A DNA stretch of 64,000 nt from Bathynomus jamesi. Lineage: Eukaryota > Arthropoda > Malacostraca > Isopoda > Cirolanidae. The DNA is taken from assembly GCA_023014485.1 (NCBI GenBank), contig JAJOZX010000944.1, positions 467,501 through 531,500 of the forward strand, in the 5' to 3' direction. Below the pieces are notes generated by a model, which saw nothing but the letters and a program-made list of their open reading frames with translations, was not told the origin of the DNA and made no database searches. This document shows, piece after piece, positions 53,866-62,966 of this stretch. Within the stretch, counting starts at the first letter, position 1. Each line of letters begins with the position of its first letter. A program made the position numbers and the translations under genes.

Positions 53866-53868
<3 letters not shown>
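53456..53868 (+). mobile_element. Mariner deletion derivative, copy 2
   Basis: Same 413 bp as 46341-46753, with ends CAGGGTGGGCCGTAAGTTTC and complement and TA on both sides within (TA)n. The two differences seen are C/G and G/T in the first ~50 bp. Confidence 0.9.
53509..53802 (+). CDS. Mariner transposase C-terminal fragment (twin)
   Basis: Identical in all 97 codons to 46394-46687, including the GTG first codon and RSPDLTPLDFYLWGH block. It lacks a native start and most of the protein. Confidence 0.82.
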   Translation: MRRYLDQQFPDAWIGRRGPVEWPPRSPDLTPLDFYLWGHLKAMVYQEKIRDINHLKERITNAITSITSTVLMRVHQQWGTRIEMCFQNNGNHVEHII

Positions 53869-53900
<32 letters not shown>

Positions 53901-53903
<3 letters not shown>

Positions 53904-54826
53904 TGATGGGCATCGATACATGAAAATCGCTAAAGCGATACCGATACATGAAGAACGTCTTAGGCGATACCGATACGCCGATACTTTCTAGATGTCTTAA
54001 GCGATACCGATACCGATACATGCATCGCCGGTACATTTTTATAATTATTCATTTAATATGTAGGTATTAGATATTATTGTTTATACTAGTAATTTGTACG
54101 CACTAAGTAAAATCAACGACATTTTAATGGGTTTTATAGATGTAAATAAAAACAATTGCTTTATTTAATGAAAGTATGTTTTAATTTTGTAGGATACATG
54201 AATGACTGAAAATATTACACTAACAATTAAAAGTAATTACTATTACCCTTCAAAAATACCAGCTGGCTAAACATCTGGTCAGACAGTCTATTCCTTTTTG
54301 GAGCGTGAATGTGACCAGCCAAACTAAACAACCGTTCTACAGGAGCAGAGGATGGTAGTGGTGTGTTATACTTCAGGAAGACCCGTAGAATTCCTGGGTA
54401 CTGCCTCAGAGATTGGAGAGAATGACTTCCGTCACCCAGATACTGTAAAACTTCCATCTCAGTGGAATCTTGGGTTGCAGAGACATTAGTGGAAGCAGAC
54501 TCATAACAGAAGAAATCATCTGTACTTCCGTCAGATGCAGCATCACTTAGTTGTTGCTGGGGGCTCTGCTCGCTGAGGCTCTTAACAGCATTAACCAACA
54601 TTTCTTGAACTCAGTAGTGTCATATTATAACATCTATTTAAATATTTAAAAATTCTTATTAATGTATCGATGTATCGAAGTATCGATTTTTTTCGATACA
54701 TTTAAGAAAATTGACCTTAGCGATACCGATAAGTCGATACTTTTGTCAAGTAGCTAAAGCGATACCGATACAAAAGTATCGATCGATACATATCGGCGAT
54801 ACATGTATCTAGATACTGCCCATCAC

Positions 54827-54828
<2 letters not shown>
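53901..54828 (-). mobile_element. hAT deletion derivative with GCGATACCGATAC repeats
   Basis: The left end CAGTGATGGGCATCGATAC and right complement CAGTGATGGGCAGTATCTAG are inverted. Both subterminal regions carry many GCGATACCGATAC copies. The left flank is TATATATA and the right flank TGTGTATA, so the TSD is uncertain. It contains the transposase end 54227-54601. Confidence 0.85.
54227..54601 (-). CDS. hAT transposase C-terminal fragment
   Basis: 125 codons from ATG: MLVNAVKSLSEQSPQQQLSD, a Ser/Asp-rich stretch (TDDFFCYESASTN), MEVLQYLGDGSHSLQSL, then the hATC dimerisation domain FLKYNTPLPSSAPVERLFSL followed by AGHIHAPKRNRLSDQMFSQL and FLKGNSNYF-stop. The BED finger and catalytic domain are gone, but the frame is fully open. 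The ATG may be internal to the original protein. Kin to the tail of 43374-43748. Confidence 0.8.
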   Translation of the reverse strand: MLVNAVKSLSEQSPQQQLSDAASDGSTDDFFCYESASTNVSATQDSTEMEVLQYLGDGSHSLQSLRQYPGILRVFLKYNTPLPSSAPVERLFSLAGHIHAPKRNRLSDQMFSQLVFLKGNSNYF

Positions 54829-54874
<46 letters not shown>

Positions 54875-54875
54875 T

Positions 54876-55029
54876 GTTACAGGGAATCTGTGTAACTAGG
54901 GATTTCATGTAAGATTAAGTCGTGAAGCTTTCGTAGTTTTAACGAAAATATCACGACTTAACCTTACATTAAATCCCTGAACATTTTAGGGATTTCATGA
55001 AATCCCTAGTTACGCAGATTCCCTGTAAC
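54876..55029. repeat. Palindrome P3
   Basis: Outer arms GTTACAGGGAATCTG (54876) and CAGATTCCCTGTAAC (55029) continue through TAGGGATTTCATG and its complement. The inner core TTAACGAAAATATCACGACT is shared with P1 and P2. No clear TSD; the left flank is (TA)n. Confidence 0.78.
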
Positions 55030-57095
55030 ATACATTAGAAAACACTGATCACCCGGTGTTACGTTTCGAAAGACACGCGATATCGTGGTCCACGTTATCT
55101 GTTGTTAAGATCTTATGAGAAAAATAAGTTAAGTTCTGAAACCCCTCCAAAAATACGACTTTTACCTAAAATATTACAGTAATATTATACTGCAGCATAC
55201 TGTAAAACTAAATAAAATTTAATAATGAAACACGAAATAGACAAGAAATATAAAATATTACACACTACTCTCGACTCCGAGGAACGTCGGATAAGCTACT
55301 AATCGCTCACTACTTATTACTCACTGCGAAAGATATCCATGACTTTGTCTGGTTGGGTATCTCATAAATTAAAGACAGATTTTGATAAGTGTCACAAATT
55401 TTTGTGAGTCTTGTGAAATGCATTTATGCGCTTCCCCGCGATTGTTGAACCTGACTCGAATTTTCTCATTTAACTTAAAAAGTACGGCGTCATTCGCAGT
55501 TTGGCCCGTAATAGAAAATAATTATTCTATACTTTTACAGTGCATTATTAAATGCCGCGTTATCAACGTGCTCTAATATTACGATAGAATATGATCTAGC
55601 AGAGACGAATGAGTCGTGTCATTGCATGGTCAAAACTTTTCCAATTCTTTTAAAAGTTCCTTTAAAAGTTTAAAGTTTTTAGAGATGTGGGAGGGTAGAT
55701 ATTCGTTTCGCGGCTATTAAGGTGCTGCCAAATGTGTTCGAAAAGGTTCATGTGCCCAAGGAAGAACTCGTAGCACATGTGTGTATATAGCTGAAGGCAC
55801 CCTGCTTAGAAAATGGGAAATGATTTTTTAGTTATAAATAATATTTATAGGAATGAAAACGTCCCTCAATAAATAGCAGATAATAGTGATCAGTTTTTCA
55901 AGCACCGTCCTCCATCTTGATTGTGGGGTTGTAAACTGGATTCCTGAAATGTCTTATCTATTCTTCATACCTACACGCGTTCATTGACGCGAATTAACGA
56001 AACTGAAGTTGGTACGACAACAGAACAGACCCCTAAAATGCCATTTAGAATAAAGTCTTATTAAAGAATGGGCCTTGCATCACTAATTCTGAGCATATAT
56101 TGGTCGAAACTAGCTCAGACATAGCCTTATTCATAGAGTCGGCTGGATTCATCATGGAAACCTGAAGTGAAGATCCTGCTGCCCTGTATCGAGACTCTAG
56201 ACGAATGAAAAAGCCTTCAGTTCATGGACACTAAGTAGGCCTAACCAAGAATGGGTCCGAGTTTTGTTTACACATAATGTCGGCAAACTCAAGTTACCCT
56301 GTCCTAATGGTTCCGCAAATCTAACTGTCAGAGAAAGAATGTGATTTGAAGTCGTCACATTTCAGACCAGTGAAAAACAACTCAATTATTGAAATTTGAT
56401 GAAAGAATTTCCTGAAAGCTCTTAAATAAAACTCATTGAAGAAAATCTATGAAAAAACAAAAAACAAGAGCACATAAATACAATAATTAAAACCCACTCT
56501 AATAGACAGAGTTTATTATCATATTTTGATCTTCACGTAGAAAAAAGTGAAGTTTTTTGCATTTAAGAGCACATAAAAGTTGATGCTTTCTTAAGCGTTC
56601 GTAACGGGATAAGTCTTGAAACAATGACCAGGTGCCTCCAAGTGGTGGCAATGTGGGTTTCATGAATGAGCCTTGTTTGCTTAGCTGCATGGTTTTGCTC
56701 GGCCTGGGTCATAAAGTACAATTGGAGGGCGGTGAAAATTTAATGCTTAAATTTCTTTAGAAAAATTAATTTTCCTCAGAAACTTAAATTAACTTGGGAT
56801 ACGAGACACTGCAAAATTTTTGGATTCTTGCGGAACCGGTAGTCACTCTATTATACTGTAGACGGCGGTGCAGCAATACTCTCGAAGCATCTGCGTTCTA
56901 TACGTCAAGCAGCCTTGCAGTATAAGGTATGCTGTATTACTTCGTCTTAATTTTAATTGGTTCATTCACTATCTCCATGATCTAATGTTAATAGGAAATT
57001 TTAGTTCGTTGACTACTTTTCCAAGTTTCTGCTTACCTTTAATTTAAATCGAGGAGTTTCTTATACTCTTTATTGGGGTTAGGCTATACTTCACA
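55030..57095. other. No gene recognised
   Basis: Short frames (55382-55576, 56499-56690 minus) show no similarity. No TIR, tRNA or microsatellite of note. Confidence 0.45.
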
Positions 57096-57945
57096 GAGAT
57101 GGGCAGTAATGTATTTGGAGTTGCGTAAATATGTATTTTAAATATAAATATATTTAACCATTGTATTTTGAGTATTTAAATAAGTATTTGATTACATTTC
57201 GTGCGTATTTATCATTTATAAATTCATGTTCTTTAAATACATTTCAGCATTCCTTTCCACAAGCGGAACTTTCATTAGCCCCAGTGGAGAGGAAGATTAA
57301 TTGATTGACTGACTGTTCTGTTCTGTTTTAGGTGTTGTATCACCTGCTAGGGTATTAGCACCAGAGGAAGACTGTCTGATAAAGGTATTCGAAAGTCTGG
57401 TGCTAATGAATGCAAATATGTAAATCGCTAGTTTAATAATAGTAATTATGTACAGTTCGTTATTCTACTCACCTTTTTCCGTTGTGAAAGTTTTTGTATT
57501 AGTATGTAAGACTATGTCTGTATTTAAGTATTTTTACATGTATGTATTTAAGTATCCTTACAAGTATGTATTTAAGTATCCTTACAAGTATGTATTTAAG
57601 TATCCTTACAAGTATGTATTTAAGTATCCTTACAAGTATGTATTTAAGTATCCTTACAAGTATGTATTTAAGTATCCTTACAAGTATGTATTTAAGTATC
57701 CTTACAAGTATTATTTAAGTATCCTTACAAGTATGTATTTAAGTATCCTTACAAGTATGTATTTAAGTATCCTTACAAGTATGTATTTAAGTATCCTTAC
57801 AAGTATGTATTTAAGTACTTTTACAAATACATATGAAGTATCTCAATTCGTACAGAAATAACTTCCTTTTGGTGTACCTTGTATTTAATTGTTTTCAAGG
57901 GGATTTAGTATTTAAATAATTTTGAGAGTACTTATCTCCATCTGT
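57096..57945 (+). mobile_element. hAT relic of the TATTTAAATAC family
   Basis: The left end CAGAGATGGGCAGTAATG resembles that of 49547-50816; the right end complement is CAGATGGAGATAAGTACTC. Possible TSD GCTATACT/GCTATATA (six of eight). A decayed hATC domain is readable at 57255-57420 (ELSLAPVERK, then VLSPARVLAPEEDCLIKVFE). The right half is filled by a 24-bp minisatellite. Confidence 0.68.
57541..57830. repeat. 24-bp minisatellite, ~12 units
   Basis: The unit TATGTATTTAAGTATCCTTACAAG (first 20: TATGTATTTAAGTATCCTTA) is repeated about 12 times almost without change. One unit (about 57708) lacks one base. The unit contains GTATTTAAGTA, a variant of the element's subterminal motif. The long frame across it (57448-57861, YVFKYPYK repeats) is a by-product. 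Confidence 0.9.
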
Positions 57946-58577
57946 GGCTATATACCTGTAACAAATGATTGACCAAACAAAACAACCAACACTAATCAAC
58001 AATCAATAAACTACAAACGACCTTTAGGCTAATAATAACCAAGTAATCCTTGGCTTAGGTAAAACAGTTGATTGGTCTTAAGATTTCCTAACCCCAAAAA
58101 CCAACTTACTCACGTGGCTTCAAAACGCTTCTTATGAAATAAGTGTTGCCAACAAAAAATAGGTTTCAAAGTCAGATCTGACCGAGCAGCTTTAGTGAAA
58201 AATTAAATAGTACATTCACAACCAACAGTAACCATAACTTAACCTGCATAATGACTGAGTATAACAATCTTTTCCACTTCATTTTTCAGCACGTTCACCT
58301 CTGCACTTGGGCTTGCGTACAAATGGTTAATTTACTTTTCCAGCGGGTACTCGCTCGATTATGAAACCCATTTTTTCTTTCATACTGCCTATTTACCACC
58401 TTGTCCCAATCTGTGACTCTATCAATCACAAGAACTTTTCTCATTTTCATTTACTACTTACTTCTGTTCACACAGATCGTGTACTTCACTCAGAGGATGG
58501 CCAAAGTAGTCAAAAAAGTTATATCACGGAATAAATAGAGGGTCTCCTTCGCAACGGTAAAAGGTCGTTTGACGGAA
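57946..58577. other. No feature
   Basis: Unique sequence without recognisable genes or repeats. Confidence 0.45.
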
Positions 58578-58722
58578 ACTTTGAACGTCTACTTTTCGAG
58601 GCACTTAATACGTTTGTTTAATCATTAATGTGATACAACTCAGAATGGTCCCGAAATAACTTTTATGTAATACACAGAATGTGCATGGAACAAGTGCCTC
58701 GAAAAGTGGACGCTCAAAGTTT
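58578..58722. repeat. Foldback with ~33-bp arms
   Basis: GGAAACTTTGAACGTCTACT at 58578 and its complement near 58722 pair, continuing through TTTTCGAGGCACTT. Inside lies an inverted piece of the 4101-4212 family (ATTCTGTGTATTACATAAAAG on the minus strand). Confidence 0.75.
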
Positions 58723-58954
58723 CCGGTTGAGGTTAAGTTTTGGATTTTTGGCTAAAAATACAAGTTACCTTTTTCTTTTATGTGAATTCAATCTGACGTA
58801 AATGTAACGATTTTCTTGCGTATATTGAGGTTCCGAATGTAGTTGTCAAGGTTAGCTTTAAACCCTAGACCCTGTCCCCAAAGCTGGGTCCTATCTCCAT
58901 TGGGGGTGCACCATGAGAAAGAAAAAGTTTAGTATCTGCCATTTGCTATTACTC

Positions 58955-59050
58955 ATTCGGACCATAGTAGATTTAATAGCCCAGAAAGGTTCCTTGTTCA
59001 TGCAATCTGTGTATTACATAAAAGTTCTCAGGGGACCACTCTGCGTTTTA
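58955..59050 (+). repeat. Copy of the 4.1-kb palindrome family (one arm)
   Basis: GGACCATAGTAGATTTAAT, CCAGAAAGGTTCCTTG and CTGTGTATTACATAAAAG follow the order of the right arm and flank at 4168-4245. Confidence 0.65.
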
Positions 59051-59084
59051 TCACACACACACACACACAATATATATATATATA

Positions 59085-59175
59085 TAGGGTGGCCACAAAG
59101 TCGTTACCCCCTGCCCATATTGTCAAACGATTCATTTCTCTAGTCTAGGGGTAACGGGACTTTGTGGCCACCCTA
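59085..59175. mobile_element. 91-bp mariner-type MITE
   Basis: TAGGGTGGCCACAAAGTC and its complement form the ends (TIR about 24 bp including GTTACCCC/GGGGTAAC), with TA on each side within (TA)n. Almost no unique centre. Confidence 0.82.
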
Positions 59176-59191
59176 TATATATATATATATA

Positions 59192-59478
59192 TGCGCCTCG
59201 GTGGTGTAGTGGTTAGCGTCGCTGACTACGAATCCATGGGCCCCGGGTTCGAGACCCGGTGACGGCAGCAGGCGCGCAGCAAAACCCATCTGTTCATCCT
59301 TCCACACGATAAAGAAAGTGGTTCGTAGATAAATGGATACCCTGGGTGGCCTAGTGGTTAAGAAGCTGGGCTGCTGGTGGGGCGTGGTTCAGATTCCACG
59401 TTAAACTATAGGTCTAAGGTGGAGTGAAAAGCTTGACATTCGTCAGAATGAACAATTCGGGCGGAAGCTAACGAAAGG
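59192..59478 (+). repeat. Dimeric tRNA-derived SINE, full copy
   Basis: The clearest copy. First unit: GCGCCTCGGTGGTGTAGTGG, A-box TGGTGTAGTGGTTAGC, B-box GGGTTCGAGACCC. Linker: ACCCATCTGTTCATCC. Second unit: TGGCCTAGTGGTTAAG and GTGGTTCAGATTCCAC. Tail: AAAAGCTTGACATTCGTCAG, GAATGAACAATTCGGGCGG, GAAAGGTTATG and (TA)n. Confidence 0.88.
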
Positions 59479-59522
59479 TTATGTATATATATATATATAT
59501 ATTTGGGGGGGGGGGGCAACTG

Positions 59523-59682
59523 GAAGCAACTGGGCAAATACTGAGAACCTTTAAACGAAGGTATAGGAATATAGTAATGATTCCTCTACTGAAAACACTG
59601 ACCATACCCAAATTAGAATACTGCTCGATCCTAACATGCCCATATAAAAAAGAAGACATTAGACAACTAGAAGGGACTAGCA
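59523..59682 (+). pseudogene. LINE-B fragment, left part
   Basis: TGQILRTFKRRYRNIVMIPL, LKTLTIPKLEYCSILTCPYK and KEDIRQLEGT are readable in one frame right after a G-run. The LINE-B sequence breaks at about 59682 and continues at 60558. Confidence 0.78.
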
Positions 59683-60470
59683 AAAGGTCGGCGCTACGCG
59701 CCGATTTTGCTAGATCTGCGGTGCTTCGGCTGAATTGTGGGCTTACGGCGTATTTTATTTTGAACATCAGTAGCCCTTTATCTGGATATCATTCCTATTC
59801 CTCTCACCTTGGGCCTCAGTAATTGGGGTGCCTGCGGCCTTCCAGTTACTGGCAAACCAATTATTCATTCGATAAAACTACAGAAAAGAACGCAGCCATG
59901 AAAATCTAAAGCTTCACAAATCTTAATACAATGAGCTCGGATTTGAAGCCTAAGATTTTCATGACTGCGTTCATTTCTATAGTTTTATTGACCAAATAAC
60001 TGAACCGACAGTAACTAGGGGCCCTGCGGCCCGCCAAATAATAGTTTTCATTGTTTCGAGTGCATCAATAATATTGTTATAGTGTTCCATTAGTTGTGAT
60101 AAGCATGATCTTCCTGACCGGAATCGATGTAGGTTATCATTTTTTTTCAGACTTTCCCCATTACCCCCAAGGGGGGAAGGGGGCTGGCACCTTGCAAAGG
60201 ATTTACTTTAATTTTTTTTTGGTTACATATATATATCGCATCTATTTTTCTGAGCTTCCCCATTAACCCCTCCCCCATTTTGTGCCAAAATTATGATTAA
60301 AAATGAAGAAATGGGAAGAACTGTACCCCTAAAAGGGGGGGGGGGCAGGATTTGTTAGGGAATTTTTTTTTAGCATGGGCACTACACAATAAAAAGACGC
60401 ATCGAATGGTGAAAACTGCATTGTTCTACACCAATTGTAGCGACATGTAGGTGTGCGCAAAAAAACTGTT

Positions 60471-60532
<62 letters not shown>

Positions 60533-60557
60533 AAGGCTTCATTTCTGAAATAGTATA
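59683..60557. mobile_element. Unclassified ~875-bp insertion in LINE-B
   Basis: It separates two collinear parts of LINE-B. It starts with a small hairpin (GGTCGGCGCTACGCGCCGAT), contains a foldback (arms 59868-59915 and 59948-59993 sharing ATGAAAATCT and GAACGCAG), two related CCTGCGGCC segments, G/C runs and a (CA)n(TA)n tract at 60472-60528. The flanks GGGACT and AGATTCAG allow at most a short TSD. Ends do not match any family I know; more than one insertion is possible. Confidence 0.5.
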
Positions 60558-60665
60558 TTAGATTCAGAGAAGCTTCACATCCAAGATCAAGGGGGGTGCA
60601 AAGAACAAAATTACTGGGAAAGGTTACGCGAATTAAACCTATATTCACTGGACACTGGAAAAGGG
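60558..60665 (+). pseudogene. LINE-B fragment, right part
   Basis: GATTCAGAGAAGCTTCACAT, then a frame with GCKEQNYWERLRELNLYSLD, continues the sequence broken at 59682. It stops at a (GA)n tract (60690-60740). Confidence 0.75.
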
Positions 60666-60687
60666 GATGAGAGAGTTACAAGGAAGC

Positions 60688-60740
<53 letters not shown>

Positions 60741-61084
60741 GTTACAAGGAGTTACAAGGAAAAGAAGTACCTCAAAAGGCCTTGCGGCCCATACCGAGGA
60801 GGTACCAATGGCAACGGGAGCCAGGGAAAATTTTGTAAAAGTTTATTTTTCTTTCAACTATCCTAGCAGTAGTAGAAAACTGGATAGTAAAGTAGAAGGC
60901 TCTCTCCCCACCCTCCCTGCCAGAGGCAGGTACGGAAAAAGGTTGAAGAAAATACCTTGACCCTGGAAAAGTAGCCAAGGAAATTTTACAGGAAAGTGGA
61001 GAATATATAAATAGCTCTATATTTAGCTTGCTCTCAGAGACACCGAGCAAGCGAACTCCTGCAGAGTTTTCCGAGGTTTTAATC
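60666..61084. other. (GA)n and unclassified sequence
   Basis: (GA)n lies at 60689-60740. The minus frame 60772-61050 contains two FPGSR segments (SLATFPGSRYF and KIFPGSRCHW) but matches nothing I recognise. Confidence 0.4.
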
Positions 61085-61236
61085 TTAAACTATGAGTGTG
61101 TTCAGTACTTTGTCTAGCCTATTTTTAAACAGATTTACACTTTGACTGGAAACAACCTCTGAGGGAAGTTGGTTCCAGATATTAACTATTTTATAGGAAA
61201 AGAAATTTCCGCAGACTGAGGTCCTAAATGTCTTTA
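61085..61236 (-). pseudogene. Second CR1-like C-terminus abutting LINE-A
   Basis: The minus strand reads VKTFRTSVCGNFFSYKIVNI, WNQLPSEVVSSQSVNLFKNR, LDKVLNTLIV, stop. It is a diverged paralogue of the LINE-A end (RTSVCGNYFTYKICDTWNRL). It begins within a few bases of the LINE-A stop codon and has no upstream domain of its own. Confidence 0.78.
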
Positions 61237-61241
61237 CACAC

Positions 61242-61564
61242 TCAAATAGTGTGCAAGATTTCGTCTACCCTTTTCTTGAACTGATCCACAGAGGAACTGT
61301 TCACAACTTCCGAAGGTAACCTGTTCCATGTGTCACAGATCTTATACGTAAAGTAATTCCCACACACACTAGTCCTAAACCGTTTCAAATCCAACTTCCA
61401 ACCATTGTTGCGAGTTGGGTTATCATTTAAACTAAACATACTTCTAAAATCGACATCGTTGAACCCGCGAAAGAGCTTGAAAACTTCGATCAGTTGACCG
61501 CGCAGCCTCCGAGTTTCAAGCGAAAACAAGTTCAGGGCGCGTAACCGTCGATTGTAGCCCATAT
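61242..61564 (-). CDS. LINE-A C-terminal part after a frameshift
   Basis: It continues the protein of 61565-62773: MGYNRRLRALNLFSLETRRL, RGQLIEVFKLFRGFNDVDFR, then SVCGNYFTYKICDTWNRLPS, VVNSSSVDQFKKRVDEILHT-I and stop. The frame changes near 61555-61566 (between KLIPSL and MGYNRRL). A single indel, real or from sequencing, would explain it. Confidence 0.82.
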
Positions 61565-62773
61565 GCCTAACGAAGGGATTAACTTTGTGGCCCTCGCCTG
61601 CACTCGCTCCAGCCTCTCAATATCTCTCCTGAGGGTGGGCGACCAGAACTGCACAGCATACTCCAGGTGCGGCCGAACAAGGGAATTGTACAGTGAGAGC
61701 ACAATCTCCTTGTTCCGAAACTGAAATTGCCTCCTGATATAACCCAATAGTTTCTGGGCTTTCTTTTCCACCTCTACACACAGTTTCGTAAACTTGAGGT
61801 CGCTGCTAATTAGCACACCCAAGTCCTTTTCTAAATCAGTCACCTCGATATTACTACCCAACATCGAGTAGTCCGACTTGCGATTGGCGTAGCCAATGTG
61901 CATCACTTTGCATTTACCCAAGTTAAACGGCATTTGCCATTTTTCGGACCACTCTCCTACCCTACCTAGGTCCGCACGCAGTTCCTCGATCGCTTCGGGC
62001 GTCCCAACATTGGCCCCAAGCTTCGTGTCATCAGCAAATTTGGCGATCCGACTGACGATGCCACCGTCGATATCATTTATGTAAATGATAAACAACAGCG
62101 GCCCCAAAACGGAACCCTGAGGAACCCCACTAGTGACCGAGGCCCAACCCGAACTAGCCCCTTTAATTACTACCCTCTGCCGCCTATTCCTCAGCCAGTT
62201 TTCAATCCACCTACCTATTTCCCCACCGATACCCAGCGCGAGCACTTTCGCCATTAGCCGGCGGTGAGGTACCTTATCAAAGGATTTCTGAAAGTCGAGA
62301 TAAAGTATATCAATCGCCCTACTCTTATCGTACTCACTCAACATGACGTGGAAAAACTCGAGCAAGTTCGTGAGACACGACCTATGCCGTCTAAACCCAT
62401 GTTGGGAGTCCCCAAGCAGCTTGTAGGAATCCAAATGGTCAACGATCCTATCAGCTATTATCCCTTCTAATAATTTACCTACAACTGAAGTGAGACTAAT
62501 GGGACGATAGTTCCCTGGACTTTCGTGATCCCCTTTCTTAAAGATAGGGGTCACGTTGGCTTCCCTCCAGTCACCAGGCACCTGGCCCATCTCCAACGAT
62601 TTGTTGAAGACTGTAGCCAGGTGGGGAGCCACCTGGTCGCGCACTTCTCGCAACACACTGGGGAGAAACTGGTCTGGCCCAGGAGCCTTAAACGCGCTTA
62701 GTTTGTCTATTCTAGCGGCAACGACTGTCGCGGTACATCTAACACTATCCAGGCCAGCACCTTCGTGCCTCAC
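61565..62773 (-). CDS. LINE-A reverse transcriptase domain
   Basis: 413 open codons, first codon GTG, so this is a continuation of a truncated protein. Motifs: SAFKAPGPDQFLPSVLRE (residues ~26-43), NYRPISLTSVVGKLLE (89-103), GDSQHGFRRHRSCLTNLLEF (121-140), DILYLDFQKSFDKVPH (D160, catalytic), SGVPQGSVLGPLLFIIYIND (215-234), KFADDTKL (D248-D249, catalytic), then GKCKVMHIG, DLGVLIS, RPHLEYAVQFWSP and ERVQARATKLIPSL. All three catalytic Asp are present. LINE RTs copy their RNA at a nicked chromosomal target; without an endonuclease and start this copy is inert. Confidence 0.85.
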
Positions 62774-62790
62774 GCCTGGCTCGGGGATGA

Positions 62791-62959
62791 CGCAGGCATG
62801 ACCAGATTTGAAAAAATTTACTGGAGCACAGCTCTGAATTTACTTTTTTTCGCCTTACACCACTAGATAGGTTAATGATAGTAAACTCTTGAATTGACGA
62901 CATACCAATTACAAATTGTTTTAGCTAAACATAATAATACAATAATGTACATTTTATAA
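62791..62959. other. Spacer, no feature
   Basis: AT-rich sequence between LINE-A and the hAT-like relic; it may be intron of the latter (see the donor at 62967). Confidence 0.45.
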
Positions 62960-62966
62960 CTCACCT

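Larger units (their letters stand above)
61242..62790 (-). mobile_element. LINE-A: CR1-like retrotransposon, 5'-truncated
   Basis: The best-preserved LINE in the window: RT frame 62773-61565 followed after one frameshift by the C-terminal frame to 61242. No endonuclease domain is present to the right, so the copy is 5'-truncated near 62790. It has essentially no 3' untranslated region before the second C-terminus at 61236. Confidence 0.83.

Noticed and set aside
57541..57830. CRISPR-like regular repeat
   Set aside because: Units are directly adjacent with no spacers, and the sequence is eukaryotic.
57448..57861. 137-codon frame with YVFKYPYK repeats
   Set aside because: It is produced by the 24-bp minisatellite; a 1-base deletion in one unit shifts the frame mid-way, so no protein repeat is being preserved.
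59192..59280. Functional tRNA gene at the head of the SINE
   Set aside because: A and B boxes are present, but it is joined to a second tRNA-like unit and a LINE-type tail and occurs in several copies.
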